Source: Clostridium_AM tanneri
GTDB lineage: Bacteria > Bacillota > Clostridia > Clostridiales > Clostridiaceae
Assembly: GCF_033659955.1 (NCBI RefSeq)
Contig: NZ_JARUJP010000013.1
Location: 47,326 to 111,325 of the forward strand
Direction: 5' to 3'
DNA length: 64,000 nt
Part shown: one piece after another, positions 43,191 to 52,535 of the stretch
How the letters are laid out: each line of letters begins with the position of its first letter
Numbering within the stretch: position 1 is the first letter of the stretch
The notes under the pieces: generated by a model
Databases searched by the model: none
What the model saw: the letters and a program-made list of their open reading frames with translations, nothing else
Told to the model about the DNA's origin: nothing
Position numbers and translations under genes: made by a program

Positions 43191-44138
43191 TTGAAAGCTG
43201 ATGCAGTTTTTGAAGGCGGAGGTATGAGAGGAATTGGAATTATTGGTGCTTTAAATTACATGGAAACCCAAGGATATCACTGGCAAAGAGTTGCAGGTAC
43301 CTCTGTTGGTGCTGTAGTCGCAGCCCTTCTAGCTGCAGGTTACACCGCTAAGGAAATGAATAAAATATTATCGGAAATGGATTTTAGAGACTTTTTGGAT
43401 AAAAATGGCCTTCAACGTGTTCCTTTACTAGGAAAAGCCCTTGGTTTTTTAGTGGAAAAGGGAATTTACTCTGGAGACTATGTTGAAGAATGGATTCATA
43501 AACTTTTAAAAAAGAAAGGTATAAGAAAATTTAAGGATGTTACTACTAATGGAGAATGTAGACTTAAGATAGTAGCTTCAGATATAACTAAACGAAAAAC
43601 TCTGATACTTCCAGATAACTTACCAGACTACGGAATAGATCCTATGAAGTTTTCAATAGCAAAAGCTGTAAGAATGAGCATAAGCATTCCCTTTTACTTT
43701 AAACCTGTTGAATTCTTACATGCAGATGGCTTAAGCTATATAGTTGATGGTGCTGTTTGCTGCAACTTTCCAATAAGCATATTTGATGTTAAAGGAACTC
43801 CTCGCTGGCCGACAATTGGCTTTAAATTCGATAGCACTGAGATAAGTAACACTAAACAGGGAAAGAAAGATCCTATCTCCTTTTTATTTGATATTGCAGG
43901 TACTATGTCTGCTGAAAAGAATAGAGAGTGGTTGAAAGAGGAAAATCTAATTAGAACTGTACTTATTCCTACTCTTGGCGTTAACCCTACAGACTTTTAT
44001 TTATCCAAAAGTCAAAGCCTAAAACTGTTCAAATCCGGATACAGGAGTGCCGCCAAATTTCACAAGAGTTGGAACTATGAAGAATACTTAGGAAAATACA
44101 GGCATACTAATACTAACTCAAAGCTTTTGCTTCCTTAA
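43191..44138 (+). CDS. Patatin-like phospholipase
   Basis: A 315-residue acyl hydrolase with the Ser-Asp dyad of the patatin family: oxyanion hole FEGGGMRGIGIIG, nucleophile S38 in VAGTSVGAVVAALLAAG, and the Asp in VDGAVCCNFPISIF. No signal peptide, so it is cytoplasmic or membrane-peripheral and acts on phospholipids or other acyl esters. The start is TTG behind AAGGTGATTAATT. It is transcribed alone, with palindromic repeat C downstream. Physiological substrate unknown. Confidence 0.9.
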   Translation: MKADAVFEGGGMRGIGIIGALNYMETQGYHWQRVAGTSVGAVVAALLAAGYTAKEMNKILSEMDFRDFLDKNGLQRVPLLGKALGFLVEKGIYSGDYVEEWIHKLLKKKGIRKFKDVTTNGECRLKIVASDITKRKTLILPDNLPDYGIDPMKFSIAKAVRMSISIPFYFKPVEFLHADGLSYIVDGAVCCNFPISIFDVKGTPRWPTIGFKFDSTEISNTKQGKKDPISFLFDIAGTMSAEKNREWLKEENLIRTVLIPTLGVNPTDFYLSKSQSLKLFKSGYRSAAKFHKSWNYEEYLGKYRHTNTNSKLLLP

Positions 44139-44169
44139 AATAAAAGCATTACAACATATAAGTATGCTG

Positions 44170-44322
44170 CAACACAAAGGGGCCTTAAAAATTAGATTTG
44201 GCAGCCTGTGTATGTAGGCAGAGGTGTACTGCGCAGAAAGCTTATTCCCGAAATGAGGGCTTTCAAGCAGTATACCTCTATCAAACACACCGGTATTTAG
44301 TGCTCTAAACTTTTGTTACGTA
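44170..44322. repeat. Long palindromic repeat, copy C
   Basis: An imperfect inverted repeat of about 150 bases in the gap between convergent genes. The left arm holds GCCTGTGTATGTAGGCAGAG then GTGTACTGCGCAGAAAGCTT; the right arm holds GAAATGAGGGCTTTCAAGCA then GTATACCTCT, CACACCGGT, AGTGCTCT and AAACTTTTGTTACG. The right arm matches copy B (11985-12242) and the left arm matches copy A (11535-11651). It may also act as a two-way terminator. Confidence 0.75.
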
Positions 44323-44330
44323 TAATACTT

Positions 44331-45563
44331 CTATTTTTCTCTTGTTGAGTATATTTCTGCTATCTTAACAATAACTTCAACTGCCTTTTCCATAGCAAAA
44401 GTTGGGATATACTCAAATCTACCGTGGAAATTATGTCCACCAGTAAATAAATTTGGTGTTGGAAGTCCCATGAATGAAAGTCTTGCTCCATCAGTACCAC
44501 CTCTTATAGGTCTAACTAATGGCTTTATTCCTACTGACTCCATAGCTTCGAAAGCTATATCTACAATATATTTTACAGGCTCAACCTTTTCTTTCATGTT
44601 TCTATATTGCTCTTTTATTTCAACTGATACAAAATCAAATCCATACTTTTCATTTATTTTCTTAACAGCTTCTTCTATGAAAGCTTTTCTATTTTCAAAT
44701 CCTTCTGCATCAAAATCTCTGATTATATAATTAAGCTCAGTTTTCTCGATACCGCCATTTATAGCTAATAGGTGATAGAAGCCTTCATAACCTTCAGTTG
44801 TAGCTGGAGTTTCATTTGCAGGAAGCATGTTTATAAATTCATTTGCTACAAGTATTGAGTTTATCATCTTATCTTTAGAATATCCTGGGTGGAAGTTTCT
44901 TCCCTTTATTGTAACTTTAGCACTTCCAGCATTAAAGTTTTCATACTCTAATTCTCCGATTACTCCGCCGTCAACAGTATATGCTAAATCAGCATTAAAT
45001 TTCTTTACGTCAAAGTGATCTGCTCCACGGCCAATCTCTTCATCTGGAGTAAATCCAACACGAATATCACCATGCTTAATTTCTGGATGTGCTATTAAGT
45101 ATTCTATAGCAGACATTATTTCAGCAATACCAGCCTTGTCGTCTGCTCCAAGTAATGTTGTTCCATCAGTAGTTATTAGAGTTTTACCTACGTAATCTTT
45201 TAACTCTGGAGATTCTTCAACACGAAGAACAATATTTTCTTTTTCGTTTAAAACTATATCTCCTCCGTCATAGTTTTCAACGATTTTAGGATTTACATTA
45301 GTGCCACACATTTCTGGACTTGTATCCATGTGCGCTATAAAACCGATTACAGGGACATTCTTATCAACATTTCCTGGAAGAGTAGCCATGACATATCCGT
45401 TATCATCCACAGATACATCCTTCATTCCCATTTCTTTCAGCTCTTTTACTAATTCCTCTGCTAATACCAATTGCTTTGAAGTACTTGGAACAGTATTAGA
45501 CTCTTCATCTGACACAGTATCAATCTTTACATATTTTAAAAACTTTTCAATAACCTTTGACAT
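44331..45563 (-). CDS. pepT: Peptidase T (tripeptide aminopeptidase)
   Basis: Dizinc M20B aminopeptidase, 410 residues, releasing the N-terminal residue of tripeptides in the cytoplasm. It has VIGFIAHMDTSPEMCG, TTDGTTLLGADDKAGIAEIM, the catalytic Glu in VGFTPDEEIGRGADHFD, HPGYSKDKMINS and the C-terminal IRGGTDGARLSFMGLPTPN. GGGAGGG precedes the ATG. It is a single gene, converging with the patatin gene. Confidence 0.96.
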   Translation of the reverse strand: MSKVIEKFLKYVKIDTVSDEESNTVPSTSKQLVLAEELVKELKEMGMKDVSVDDNGYVMATLPGNVDKNVPVIGFIAHMDTSPEMCGTNVNPKIVENYDGGDIVLNEKENIVLRVEESPELKDYVGKTLITTDGTTLLGADDKAGIAEIMSAIEYLIAHPEIKHGDIRVGFTPDEEIGRGADHFDVKKFNADLAYTVDGGVIGELEYENFNAGSAKVTIKGRNFHPGYSKDKMINSILVANEFINMLPANETPATTEGYEGFYHLLAINGGIEKTELNYIIRDFDAEGFENRKAFIEEAVKKINEKYGFDFVSVEIKEQYRNMKEKVEPVKYIVDIAFEAMESVGIKPLVRPIRGGTDGARLSFMGLPTPNLFTGGHNFHGRFEYIPTFAMEKAVEVIVKIAEIYSTREK

Positions 45564-45708
45564 TTAATTCCCTCCCTATAATTTGATAATATCTAATTGA
45601 GTTTCTTTACAAATTATATCACTATTATCCTAAAATGACAATTTACTGTGATAAGGTGCTAAAAAATTGTCAAATAGTCTAATATTTAATATTATTAAAT
45701 GCATAATA

Positions 45709-45752
45709 TATGCCATATTATATTTTAACTTAATATAATATGGCATCTTTTT
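45709..45752 (+). terminator. Strong hairpin with a T-run on the plus strand
   Basis: ATGCCATATTATATT and AATATAATATGGCAT pair over 15 bases with a seven-base loop, followed on the plus strand by CTTTTTT. Both flanking genes run on the minus strand, where the sequence after the hairpin is only A/T-rich, so it may serve the chemoreceptor gene imperfectly or block plus-strand transcription. Confidence 0.65.
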
Positions 45753-47293
45753 TAATTTTCTATACACACATCAGCCATAATTACCCCTTCAATTTTATCT
45801 TTTGCATCTTTAAAAGGAACAGCTATAGCTATGCAATAATTAAAAGAAACATTTGAAATATACGGTTCACTGTTATATTCTTTTCCTTGAATTGCTTCTT
45901 TAAAGTAAGGCCTAAATGAAAAATCATTGTTATCCTCTGATATAGGATGACTGGCAGATTTCATTATTCCCTTACTATCTATTAGACCTATATATTCAAA
46001 TTCATTATAAATATTCATTTGATTTTTTAATAATTCAGATCCTTTATCTATATCTAAAGACCTTGAGATAATTAAATCGGATATTTTTTTTAGTTTATCA
46101 AAGCCTTCTTTTATTATTCTATTCTCTTCTTCACCTAAACTTACCTTATTAATAAACTCCTTTAGTTTTATATCTATATCATCCGCTGTTTTATTTGTTT
46201 TTACTATCAACTCACTAATTTGTTGCACTGATACATTCTGTTCATCTACAGCAGCTGAAACTTCTTCCACAAAAGATAGTGACTCCTGTGTTGTTAGCAC
46301 TACATTCTCTACAAGTTCATCAACATTATTTGCCATAGCTGTCGTTTCCTCAGCTAGTATGTGTATTTGGTTCACAGATTCATAGGTAGATTTAGTGGAC
46401 TTACTTATTTTATCAAAAGAAAGCTTAGATTCCTCTGCAAACTCCACATCTTCCTTTATGCCTAAAGCCTGTGTACTAGCTTCCTTAGTTATTTCATTTA
46501 TTTTTCCATTTATATCTTCAATCAGCTTTCTAATTTCCTTTGCAGATATAGATGATTGTTCTGCCAATTTCCTTACTTCCTCTGCCACCACGGTAAAGCC
46601 TCTACCATGTTCTCCTGCCCGTGCAGCTTCAATAGCTGCATTTAACGCTAAAAGATTTGTCCTTTCACTTAAATCTGTTACGACATAAGCTATACTATTT
46701 ATTTTTTCAGCCCTATCATGAAGTAATTGAACATTAGAAACCAATGTTGTACTATTTTCCCCTATATTTTTCATTTTGTCTACTATACTACTAAATATCT
46801 GCTCATTGTCTTTAATTACCCTAATCATTTCTTCTGCAGCATCTTGTGTACTCTCTGCATACTTAGCTATTTTTTCTGCATTCTCAGCCATTTGTCTTGT
46901 GCTTTCTCCTGTAGATTCTGCATCCTGAGATTGTTTATAGGTAGATTCTGTAATAGCTAGCATTGACTGAGCTATTTCCGACGAAGCCTTTTCTGTTTGC
47001 TTTGTATTTTCCTGAAGAGTTGAAGATAATTCTCTATTCTTCTGGGAAACCTCATATATTTCACACAAAATTCTTTTACTGTTCTTTACTATGGAATTTA
47101 TACTGTCAGCTACCTCCTTTAAAGTTCCCTGACTTTTTACTCTTACAGCTAACTGGCCATTTGAAATTAAGGACAAATCCTTTTTAAATTGCTGAAGCCT
47201 TCTAGATGTTTTTCCATAATATAATGTACATACTATAAAAGATAACAATGCACCTATAGATGCTGATAAAAGTATAGTTACTGTAATCTTCAT
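45752..47293 (-). CDS. Methyl-accepting chemotaxis protein with C-terminal sensor domain
   Basis: A 513-residue receptor with an inverted layout. Residues 1-25 are a single membrane helix, 30-70 a HAMP-like linker, and about 75-390 the coiled-coil signalling domain with the invariant hairpin tip SERTNLLALNAAIEAARAGE then HGRGFTVVAEEVRKLAEQS. Residues about 420-513 form a PDC/Cache-like sensor (EYIGLIDSKGIMKSASH, FRPYFKEAIQGKEYNSEPYI, IAVPFKDAKDKIEGVIMADV). With only one helix, the sensor should be in the cytoplasm. GGGGGGATG precedes the ATG. Ligand unknown. Confidence 0.9.
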   Translation of the reverse strand: MKITVTILLSASIGALLSFIVCTLYYGKTSRRLQQFKKDLSLISNGQLAVRVKSQGTLKEVADSINSIVKNSKRILCEIYEVSQKNRELSSTLQENTKQTEKASSEIAQSMLAITESTYKQSQDAESTGESTRQMAENAEKIAKYAESTQDAAEEMIRVIKDNEQIFSSIVDKMKNIGENSTTLVSNVQLLHDRAEKINSIAYVVTDLSERTNLLALNAAIEAARAGEHGRGFTVVAEEVRKLAEQSSISAKEIRKLIEDINGKINEITKEASTQALGIKEDVEFAEESKLSFDKISKSTKSTYESVNQIHILAEETTAMANNVDELVENVVLTTQESLSFVEEVSAAVDEQNVSVQQISELIVKTNKTADDIDIKLKEFINKVSLGEEENRIIKEGFDKLKKISDLIISRSLDIDKGSELLKNQMNIYNEFEYIGLIDSKGIMKSASHPISEDNNDFSFRPYFKEAIQGKEYNSEPYISNVSFNYCIAIAVPFKDAKDKIEGVIMADVCIEN

Positions 47294-47333
47294 ACTTCAT
47301 CCCCCCCTGTATAAATAAATAATGTATAATTGA

Positions 47334-47383
47334 AGGTATACCTAGACTGCGAAATTTTTTATGATACTTTCCCAGGTATACCT
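47334..47383. promoter_or_regulatory. Two identical 10-base palindromes upstream of the chemoreceptor gene
   Basis: AGGTATACCT occurs at 47334-47343 and again at 47374-47383, exactly 40 bases apart, in the 120-base gap between addA and the chemoreceptor gene. Two perfect palindromes on the same helical face look like operator sites. They could also pair with each other as a weak terminator stem after addA. Confidence 0.4.
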
Positions 47384-47413
47384 AAAATACAAACTTATTT
47401 TTAAGTACTGAAA

Positions 47414-50400
47414 TTACATTTCCACCACTTGATCTTTAAAGAATAGATATAAATATACATTTTTAATAGTTTTGCCTGTCATCTTCTCTAAGGCTCTTCT
47501 ATAGTAATAAACCTGAGTAAAGTATTTCTCCTTAATTAGATTTATGTCTTCCACAAAATCTGTCTTATAGTCTAATAGTACTAATTTATCATCTTCTTCA
47601 AAATAACAATCTATTACTCCTTGAATTAATATCTTCTCGTCGTTATAAATTTCCTCAGACAAATCCTCATAAATTTCTGTACTAGGAAGTTCCATAAAGA
47701 AAGGAGTCTCTCTATGTATTTGTTTTGCAGATTTCATTCTTTTTCCTAAATCTGATTGAAAAAATCTAAGTATTTTATTTATGTCAATTACCTTTGATTC
47801 CTCTTTTGTCAAAAACTCCTTATCTACAAATTCCGTTACCTGCATCTCTATCTCTTCATAGGTGGAAACTCTTTTTATATCTAAATGCTGCATTACTAGG
47901 TGCATTAACGACCCTTTTTCTGCTGAAGATAGCTGTTTGCTTTCTTGAATAAATCTCGGTTTCTTCAGTATTATAGAGGTATCTATATCTCTGCTTTCTT
48001 CCTTATCTACTAAATCAAACTTTCTTTTTAATTCAGAAACAGAAAACTTAGCTGGTATGCTGCTGGAATGACTAAATCTGTAATTCCATTCTAGCCTTCT
48101 ATCAATCTCCCTTTTATGACCACTAAAATCATTGATTGAACTAGCAACCTCTAACTCCTTTACTATATCGTCATCTTCATCCTCTTCTTCAACTTTGATT
48201 TTAAATTCCTCTTTATGCCATATTTTAATGCTCCACTTAGAGTTATCATCAGAAAAGGAGCCTGCTTTATTCTCTATGTCTAACATATCTCTTAATAGGC
48301 TTCCATCAGAATGCTTTATAATAGAAGGTCCTATCCAGTCTAGGTAACTTCTAGCGTTTGATGTCGCATATCTTGAAACTTTGCTCTCTCCAGATCCTGA
48401 AGCTTCATACCATTTTTCTGCTACATTTAAAATATTGCTTACCATTCCAGTTATAATTAACTTTTCCTTAGCCCTTGTAAAAGCTACATACAGAATTCTC
48501 ATTTCCTCTGATAAGGTTTCTATTTTTATTTTTCTTTTTAATACCTGTTTCACTATTGTTGGGTAAGAAATTCTTCTATCTGGATTAACATAATCTGGGC
48601 CAAGTCCTAATTCTCCATGAAACAATATACTCTTATTTATGTCCATTAGGTTAAAATGCTTGCCTGCTCCTGCAAGTATAACCACTGGAAACTCCAGACC
48701 CTTACTTTTATGTATACTCATAATTCTAACTACATCTTCATTTTCTCCCAGTATCTTTGCGCTGCCCATATCTCCGCTGCTGCTTTTAAGCTTATTGATA
48801 AAATTAATAAAGTTAAAGAGTCCCTTGTAACTAGTTTTTTCGTATTGTTTTGCTCTTTCGAAAAGCACTCTCAAATTCGCTTGTCTTTGAGGACCTCCTG
48901 GCATGGCACCTACAAATCCATAGTATCCTGTTTCTGTGTAAAGATACCATATAAACTCATCCATAGACATATGTAGAACTTTTTTTCTCCATTTGTCCAG
49001 TTTATTTAGAAAATTAGTTACCTTATTTTTTAATTCGGAACTTATACTATCTTCTTCACTTACTTCCTCAGCTATACTCTTCATCGCTTCATAAAAAGAT
49101 ACTTCCCTATTTACCATTCTAATATCTATTAGTTCTTCTGGTAAGAAGGATTCTATAGGTGAACGAAGAACTGCAATTAGCGGAATATCTTGAATAGGAT
49201 TATCTATTATTTGAAGCAGTGCTACCATGATTCTTATTTCCACAGCATCAAAATAGCCACTTGAGGTGTCTGCAAACACCGGTATTCCTGCCTTTGTAAG
49301 CTCCTCCACAAAGGTAGGGGCCCAGTTAGATGTGGCACGCATAAGTATAACTATATCTTTATAACTTACCGGTCTATAACCTTGAATATTTTTATCATAA
49401 ACCTTAAATGCTCTATTCCCCTGGCAATTAATAAGTTCATTTATCTTTTTTGCCGCAAATCTTGCTTCTATTTGAATATTATCTACTTCTTCTTCATCTG
49501 TATCTTCACTATTTTCGCTGTTCTCTTCTTTCTCCTCCTCAGATGCCTCACTATTCTTCTTGTCAATTATATGAAGCTCAATGTCCCCACCACAAAAATC
49601 TCTTTGATTTATACCGTCAATATCTTCTTGACTAAGATCATTGCTGCAGCTACCTGCTAGTTCTGGGAATTGTGCACCAGACTTTAATGCTTCACCTTCA
49701 TCGTACTCCAGTTCCCCTACCTCTTCAGACATTATTTGTTTAAATAAAAAATTAACTCCATCTATTATTTCAGGTCTGCTTCTAAAGTTCTTAAATAGTT
49801 TTATCTTTCTTTCCCTAGTACCTTCTTCTTCTGAATAACTGCTGTACTTCTCCAAAAATAATTCAGGTTTTGCTTGCCTAAATCTATAAATACTCTGCTT
49901 AACATCTCCCACCATAAACATATTTGGGATATTATTTTTGTTAGCTATCATATTCATAATTACTTCTTGAACTTCATTACTATCCTGATACTCATCTATA
50001 AGAATTTCTTCAAAGTGCTGTTTATACTCTAATGCTGCATCAGAGGGTTCTGTAATTCCTCCCTGGTCTCTTGTAAGTATTTTTAAACAAAAGTGTTCTA
50101 TGTCACTGAAGTCTACTACTCCTCTTTCCCGTTTTTTAACACTATATTTTTCATCTAATGCAATTACAAGTTCACAGAGGCACTTCATCATAGGATATAG
50201 TTCTTTTAAATTCTTTCCTATATTATAGGCATCAATGAAAATATCATCCTTTATCTCTATTAACTTATTCTTAACCTTATCCCTGGTTTTTTTCGACTTT
50301 TCTTTGGCTGCTTTATCTGCATCTTTGTTTCTTTTAACAGGAATTGTTTGAAAACTTAATAAAGCAAAACCCTCTTGTAGTTCCTCCCAAGATCTGCAAT

Positions 50401-51187
50401 TAATTAAGGAATAGATATTATTAAGCTCTATTTTAAAAGGCTCTAAATAATAGTCTATTCCCTCCGCATTTTCTACTATATTCACTGCCTTTTCCATACT
50501 GTCTTTATGTGCTTCTAATTCTAGCTTTAAAAAATCCATAATTACCTTAGCCCACTTTGAGCTTCCAAAATCAAAGTTTTCTTTTACGTTAAAACTTTCT
50601 GCCATTTCAACAAGCCATTTTTCTGGCCAAGGAGTACTTTTAGCAAATTCATATAATTCCAGTACCATGCCTTGAATCTTTACATCATTTTTTCCACTGT
50701 ATGAATCTACCAACCTTAAGAATTCTTTGTTATCAGTGTTATCATACATTTCTTCAAAAAGTTCCTCTATTGCCTCTTGTTTTAAAAGTATAGCTTCTGT
50801 GTTATCAGAAACTCTGAAACTAGGATCCAAGTCTATGATATGAAAATTATTCTTTATAACCTGAAGACAGAAAGAATGTATAGTCATTATGTTTGCTTGA
50901 TTTAATAAAGTAAGCTGTCTCTGGAGTTTTTTTGACTCAGGTCTTATTTCCAGCTCCTTAGCTATTGCATTTCCTATTCTTTCTCGCATTTCTGCAGCTG
51001 CAGCATTAGTAAAGGTCACAACTAGCAGATTATCTATATCAATATTTTCTTTTTCATCGGTTATTCTCTGTATTATTCTTTCTACAAGCACTGCTGTTTT
51101 ACCAGCGCCGGCACCAGCAGCTACTAATAGATTGCAATTCTTTGTAAAAATAGCTTCTTTTTGCTCATTTGTCCATTTTGTACCCAT
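47414..51187 (-). CDS. addA: ATP-dependent helicase/nuclease subunit A AddA
   Basis: A UvrD-type helicase with a C-terminal RecB-like nuclease, 1257 residues, normal for AddA. Together with AddB it resects double-strand breaks for recombination. Walker A is VAAGAGAGKTAVLVERI, the DEYQDSNEVQ Walker B motif and RSRPEIIDGVN-like motifs follow, HKSKGLEFPVVIL and YVAFTRAKEKLIITG mark the helicase end, and GVIDCYFEEDDKLVLLDYKT is the nuclease site. The frame opens at a GTG in AGGTGATAA; the ATG at 51187 is preferred. addB, which normally precedes addA, is not upstream; a diguanylate cyclase gene is. Confidence 0.95.
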   Translation of the reverse strand: MGTKWTNEQKEAIFTKNCNLLVAAGAGAGKTAVLVERIIQRITDEKENIDIDNLLVVTFTNAAAAEMRERIGNAIAKELEIRPESKKLQRQLTLLNQANIMTIHSFCLQVIKNNFHIIDLDPSFRVSDNTEAILLKQEAIEELFEEMYDNTDNKEFLRLVDSYSGKNDVKIQGMVLELYEFAKSTPWPEKWLVEMAESFNVKENFDFGSSKWAKVIMDFLKLELEAHKDSMEKAVNIVENAEGIDYYLEPFKIELNNIYSLINCRSWEELQEGFALLSFQTIPVKRNKDADKAAKEKSKKTRDKVKNKLIEIKDDIFIDAYNIGKNLKELYPMMKCLCELVIALDEKYSVKKRERGVVDFSDIEHFCLKILTRDQGGITEPSDAALEYKQHFEEILIDEYQDSNEVQEVIMNMIANKNNIPNMFMVGDVKQSIYRFRQAKPELFLEKYSSYSEEEGTRERKIKLFKNFRSRPEIIDGVNFLFKQIMSEEVGELEYDEGEALKSGAQFPELAGSCSNDLSQEDIDGINQRDFCGGDIELHIIDKKNSEASEEEKEENSENSEDTDEEEVDNIQIEARFAAKKINELINCQGNRAFKVYDKNIQGYRPVSYKDIVILMRATSNWAPTFVEELTKAGIPVFADTSSGYFDAVEIRIMVALLQIIDNPIQDIPLIAVLRSPIESFLPEELIDIRMVNREVSFYEAMKSIAEEVSEEDSISSELKNKVTNFLNKLDKWRKKVLHMSMDEFIWYLYTETGYYGFVGAMPGGPQRQANLRVLFERAKQYEKTSYKGLFNFINFINKLKSSSGDMGSAKILGENEDVVRIMSIHKSKGLEFPVVILAGAGKHFNLMDINKSILFHGELGLGPDYVNPDRRISYPTIVKQVLKRKIKIETLSEEMRILYVAFTRAKEKLIITGMVSNILNVAEKWYEASGSGESKVSRYATSNARSYLDWIGPSIIKHSDGSLLRDMLDIENKAGSFSDDNSKWSIKIWHKEEFKIKVEEEDEDDDIVKELEVASSINDFSGHKREIDRRLEWNYRFSHSSSIPAKFSVSELKRKFDLVDKEESRDIDTSIILKKPRFIQESKQLSSAEKGSLMHLVMQHLDIKRVSTYEEIEMQVTEFVDKEFLTKEESKVIDINKILRFFQSDLGKRMKSAKQIHRETPFFMELPSTEIYEDLSEEIYNDEKILIQGVIDCYFEEDDKLVLLDYKTDFVEDINLIKEKYFTQVYYYRRALEKMTGKTIKNVYLYLFFKDQVVEM

Positions 51188-51216
51188 ATTTATCACCTGA
51201 TTTTACTTATAATTTT

Positions 51217-52275
51217 TTAATAAACAACCTTATTTTTTCCTAAATGCTTTGCTGTGTATAAATTTTTATCAGCTTTTCTTATTATTTGCTCTAAATCTTC
51301 TTCCTTTTCTTTAAGAGCAATACCTACAGAAACAGTTACTCCATCATTTACATCCTTATATTGAATCACCGTTCTCTCTATAACTTCTCTTACTTGTTCC
51401 ATTCTATTATAAACATCTATGACATTCTTAACATCATACATATAAATTATTAGTTCTTCCCCTCCATACCTAGCAACTATGTCTTCTTTTCTAATGTTTG
51501 ATTTTACAATTTGGCTAATTCTTCTTATAACTACGTCACCATAAAGATGGCCGTATGTATCATTACACTTTTTAAAGTTATCTATATCCAACATAACAAT
51601 TGCAAAATCTTTTTCGTTGTTAGCTATCTTTTTCTGTATTATGCTAAAAAAATATTTTCTATTAAATAACCCGGTTAAGCAATCCTTCTGAGAATTTTGT
51701 TTAATCTGATTGTATAATCTGTTATTTTCCAGGCATATGGCAATTTGATTAGTAAGTGCTGTTAATAGTCTAACATGATCCTGACTTAAATAGTTATAGA
51801 TATTATGCTCTACGATGATTAGTCCTAAAATGTCACCTTTCATATATATAGGCATTGTAATAGAAGAGTGAATTTTTACATTACTATCAGTACTAATACT
51901 TGAAACAGAGTTTAACAAACTAGTATTAAGATTAGCTACATTTTTGCAATTAAATACTTCTACAATCTGATGGTGCTTCGTATTACTCAAGTTTGATGCC
52001 TTCAACCTAAGCTTTCTATTTTCCACTAAATAAACACTTGAATAAGTAACTCCTAAAATTCCTATCATTATGTCATTTATCATAGCTGCTATTTCGCTAT
52101 TACCTAAACTTTTATTTATATATTCACTAATTTCTACTATAAGAGATAACATGTCTAACTTCTTATCTAACTCAGTAATTTTCATACTTTGTTTTTGAAT
52201 GGTTTCTTCTGCAAGCTTCTGGTAATTCTCATATTCATTTTTTAAATGATTATAATTTTTCAGTAATGACACCAT
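51217..52275 (-). CDS. Diguanylate cyclase with GAF domain
   Basis: A 352-residue soluble protein: N-terminal coiled coil (1-40), GAF sensor domain (about 45-190), GGDEF domain (about 195-350). The active site is RYGGEELIIYM, a functional GGEEL variant, and five residues upstream lies RKED, matching the RxxD inhibitory site. So it should make c-di-GMP from GTP and be product-inhibited. DCLTGLFNRKYF and DIDNFKKCNDTYGH are also typical. No membrane helices; the GAF ligand is unknown. A CheY-like and an HD-GYP gene follow upstream on the same strand. Confidence 0.93.
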   Translation of the reverse strand: MVSLLKNYNHLKNEYENYQKLAEETIQKQSMKITELDKKLDMLSLIVEISEYINKSLGNSEIAAMINDIMIGILGVTYSSVYLVENRKLRLKASNLSNTKHHQIVEVFNCKNVANLNTSLLNSVSSISTDSNVKIHSSITMPIYMKGDILGLIIVEHNIYNYLSQDHVRLLTALTNQIAICLENNRLYNQIKQNSQKDCLTGLFNRKYFFSIIQKKIANNEKDFAIVMLDIDNFKKCNDTYGHLYGDVVIRRISQIVKSNIRKEDIVARYGGEELIIYMYDVKNVIDVYNRMEQVREVIERTVIQYKDVNDGVTVSVGIALKEKEEDLEQIIRKADKNLYTAKHLGKNKVVY

Positions 52276-52469
52276 ATACCTCTCCCCTATATTTAAGTCA
52301 TATATTAAAACATGCTTATAAATGTAGATATTATTTGAATAAAATGAATTTAATGTAAATAAAACACCTTATATATAGCATAACATAATTCACTACATAT
52401 TTACCATACATTTTCCATAAGTTGTGTACAAAGTACCCCTACAACTAGAATTTTATAATAAATAAAAAT

Positions 52470-52525
52470 AGCTTCTATTTAACAATTTAATACCAATTCA
52501 TTAAACTATCAAATAAAAGCTGCCT
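52470..52525 (-). terminator. Probable terminator after the cheY-like gene
   Basis: AGCTTCTATTT and AAATAAAAGCT pair across a long A/T-rich loop; ATTTTTATTTATT follows on the reverse strand. The large loop makes it less certain. The rest of the gap to the cyclase gene is A+T-rich without features. Confidence 0.5.
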
Positions 52526-52535
52526 TATTAAAAAT

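Noticed and set aside
46395..46688. 97-codon plus-strand frame within the chemoreceptor gene
   Set aside because: Antisense shadow of the conserved signalling domain; similar shadows occur opposite the second chemoreceptor at 55931-56161.
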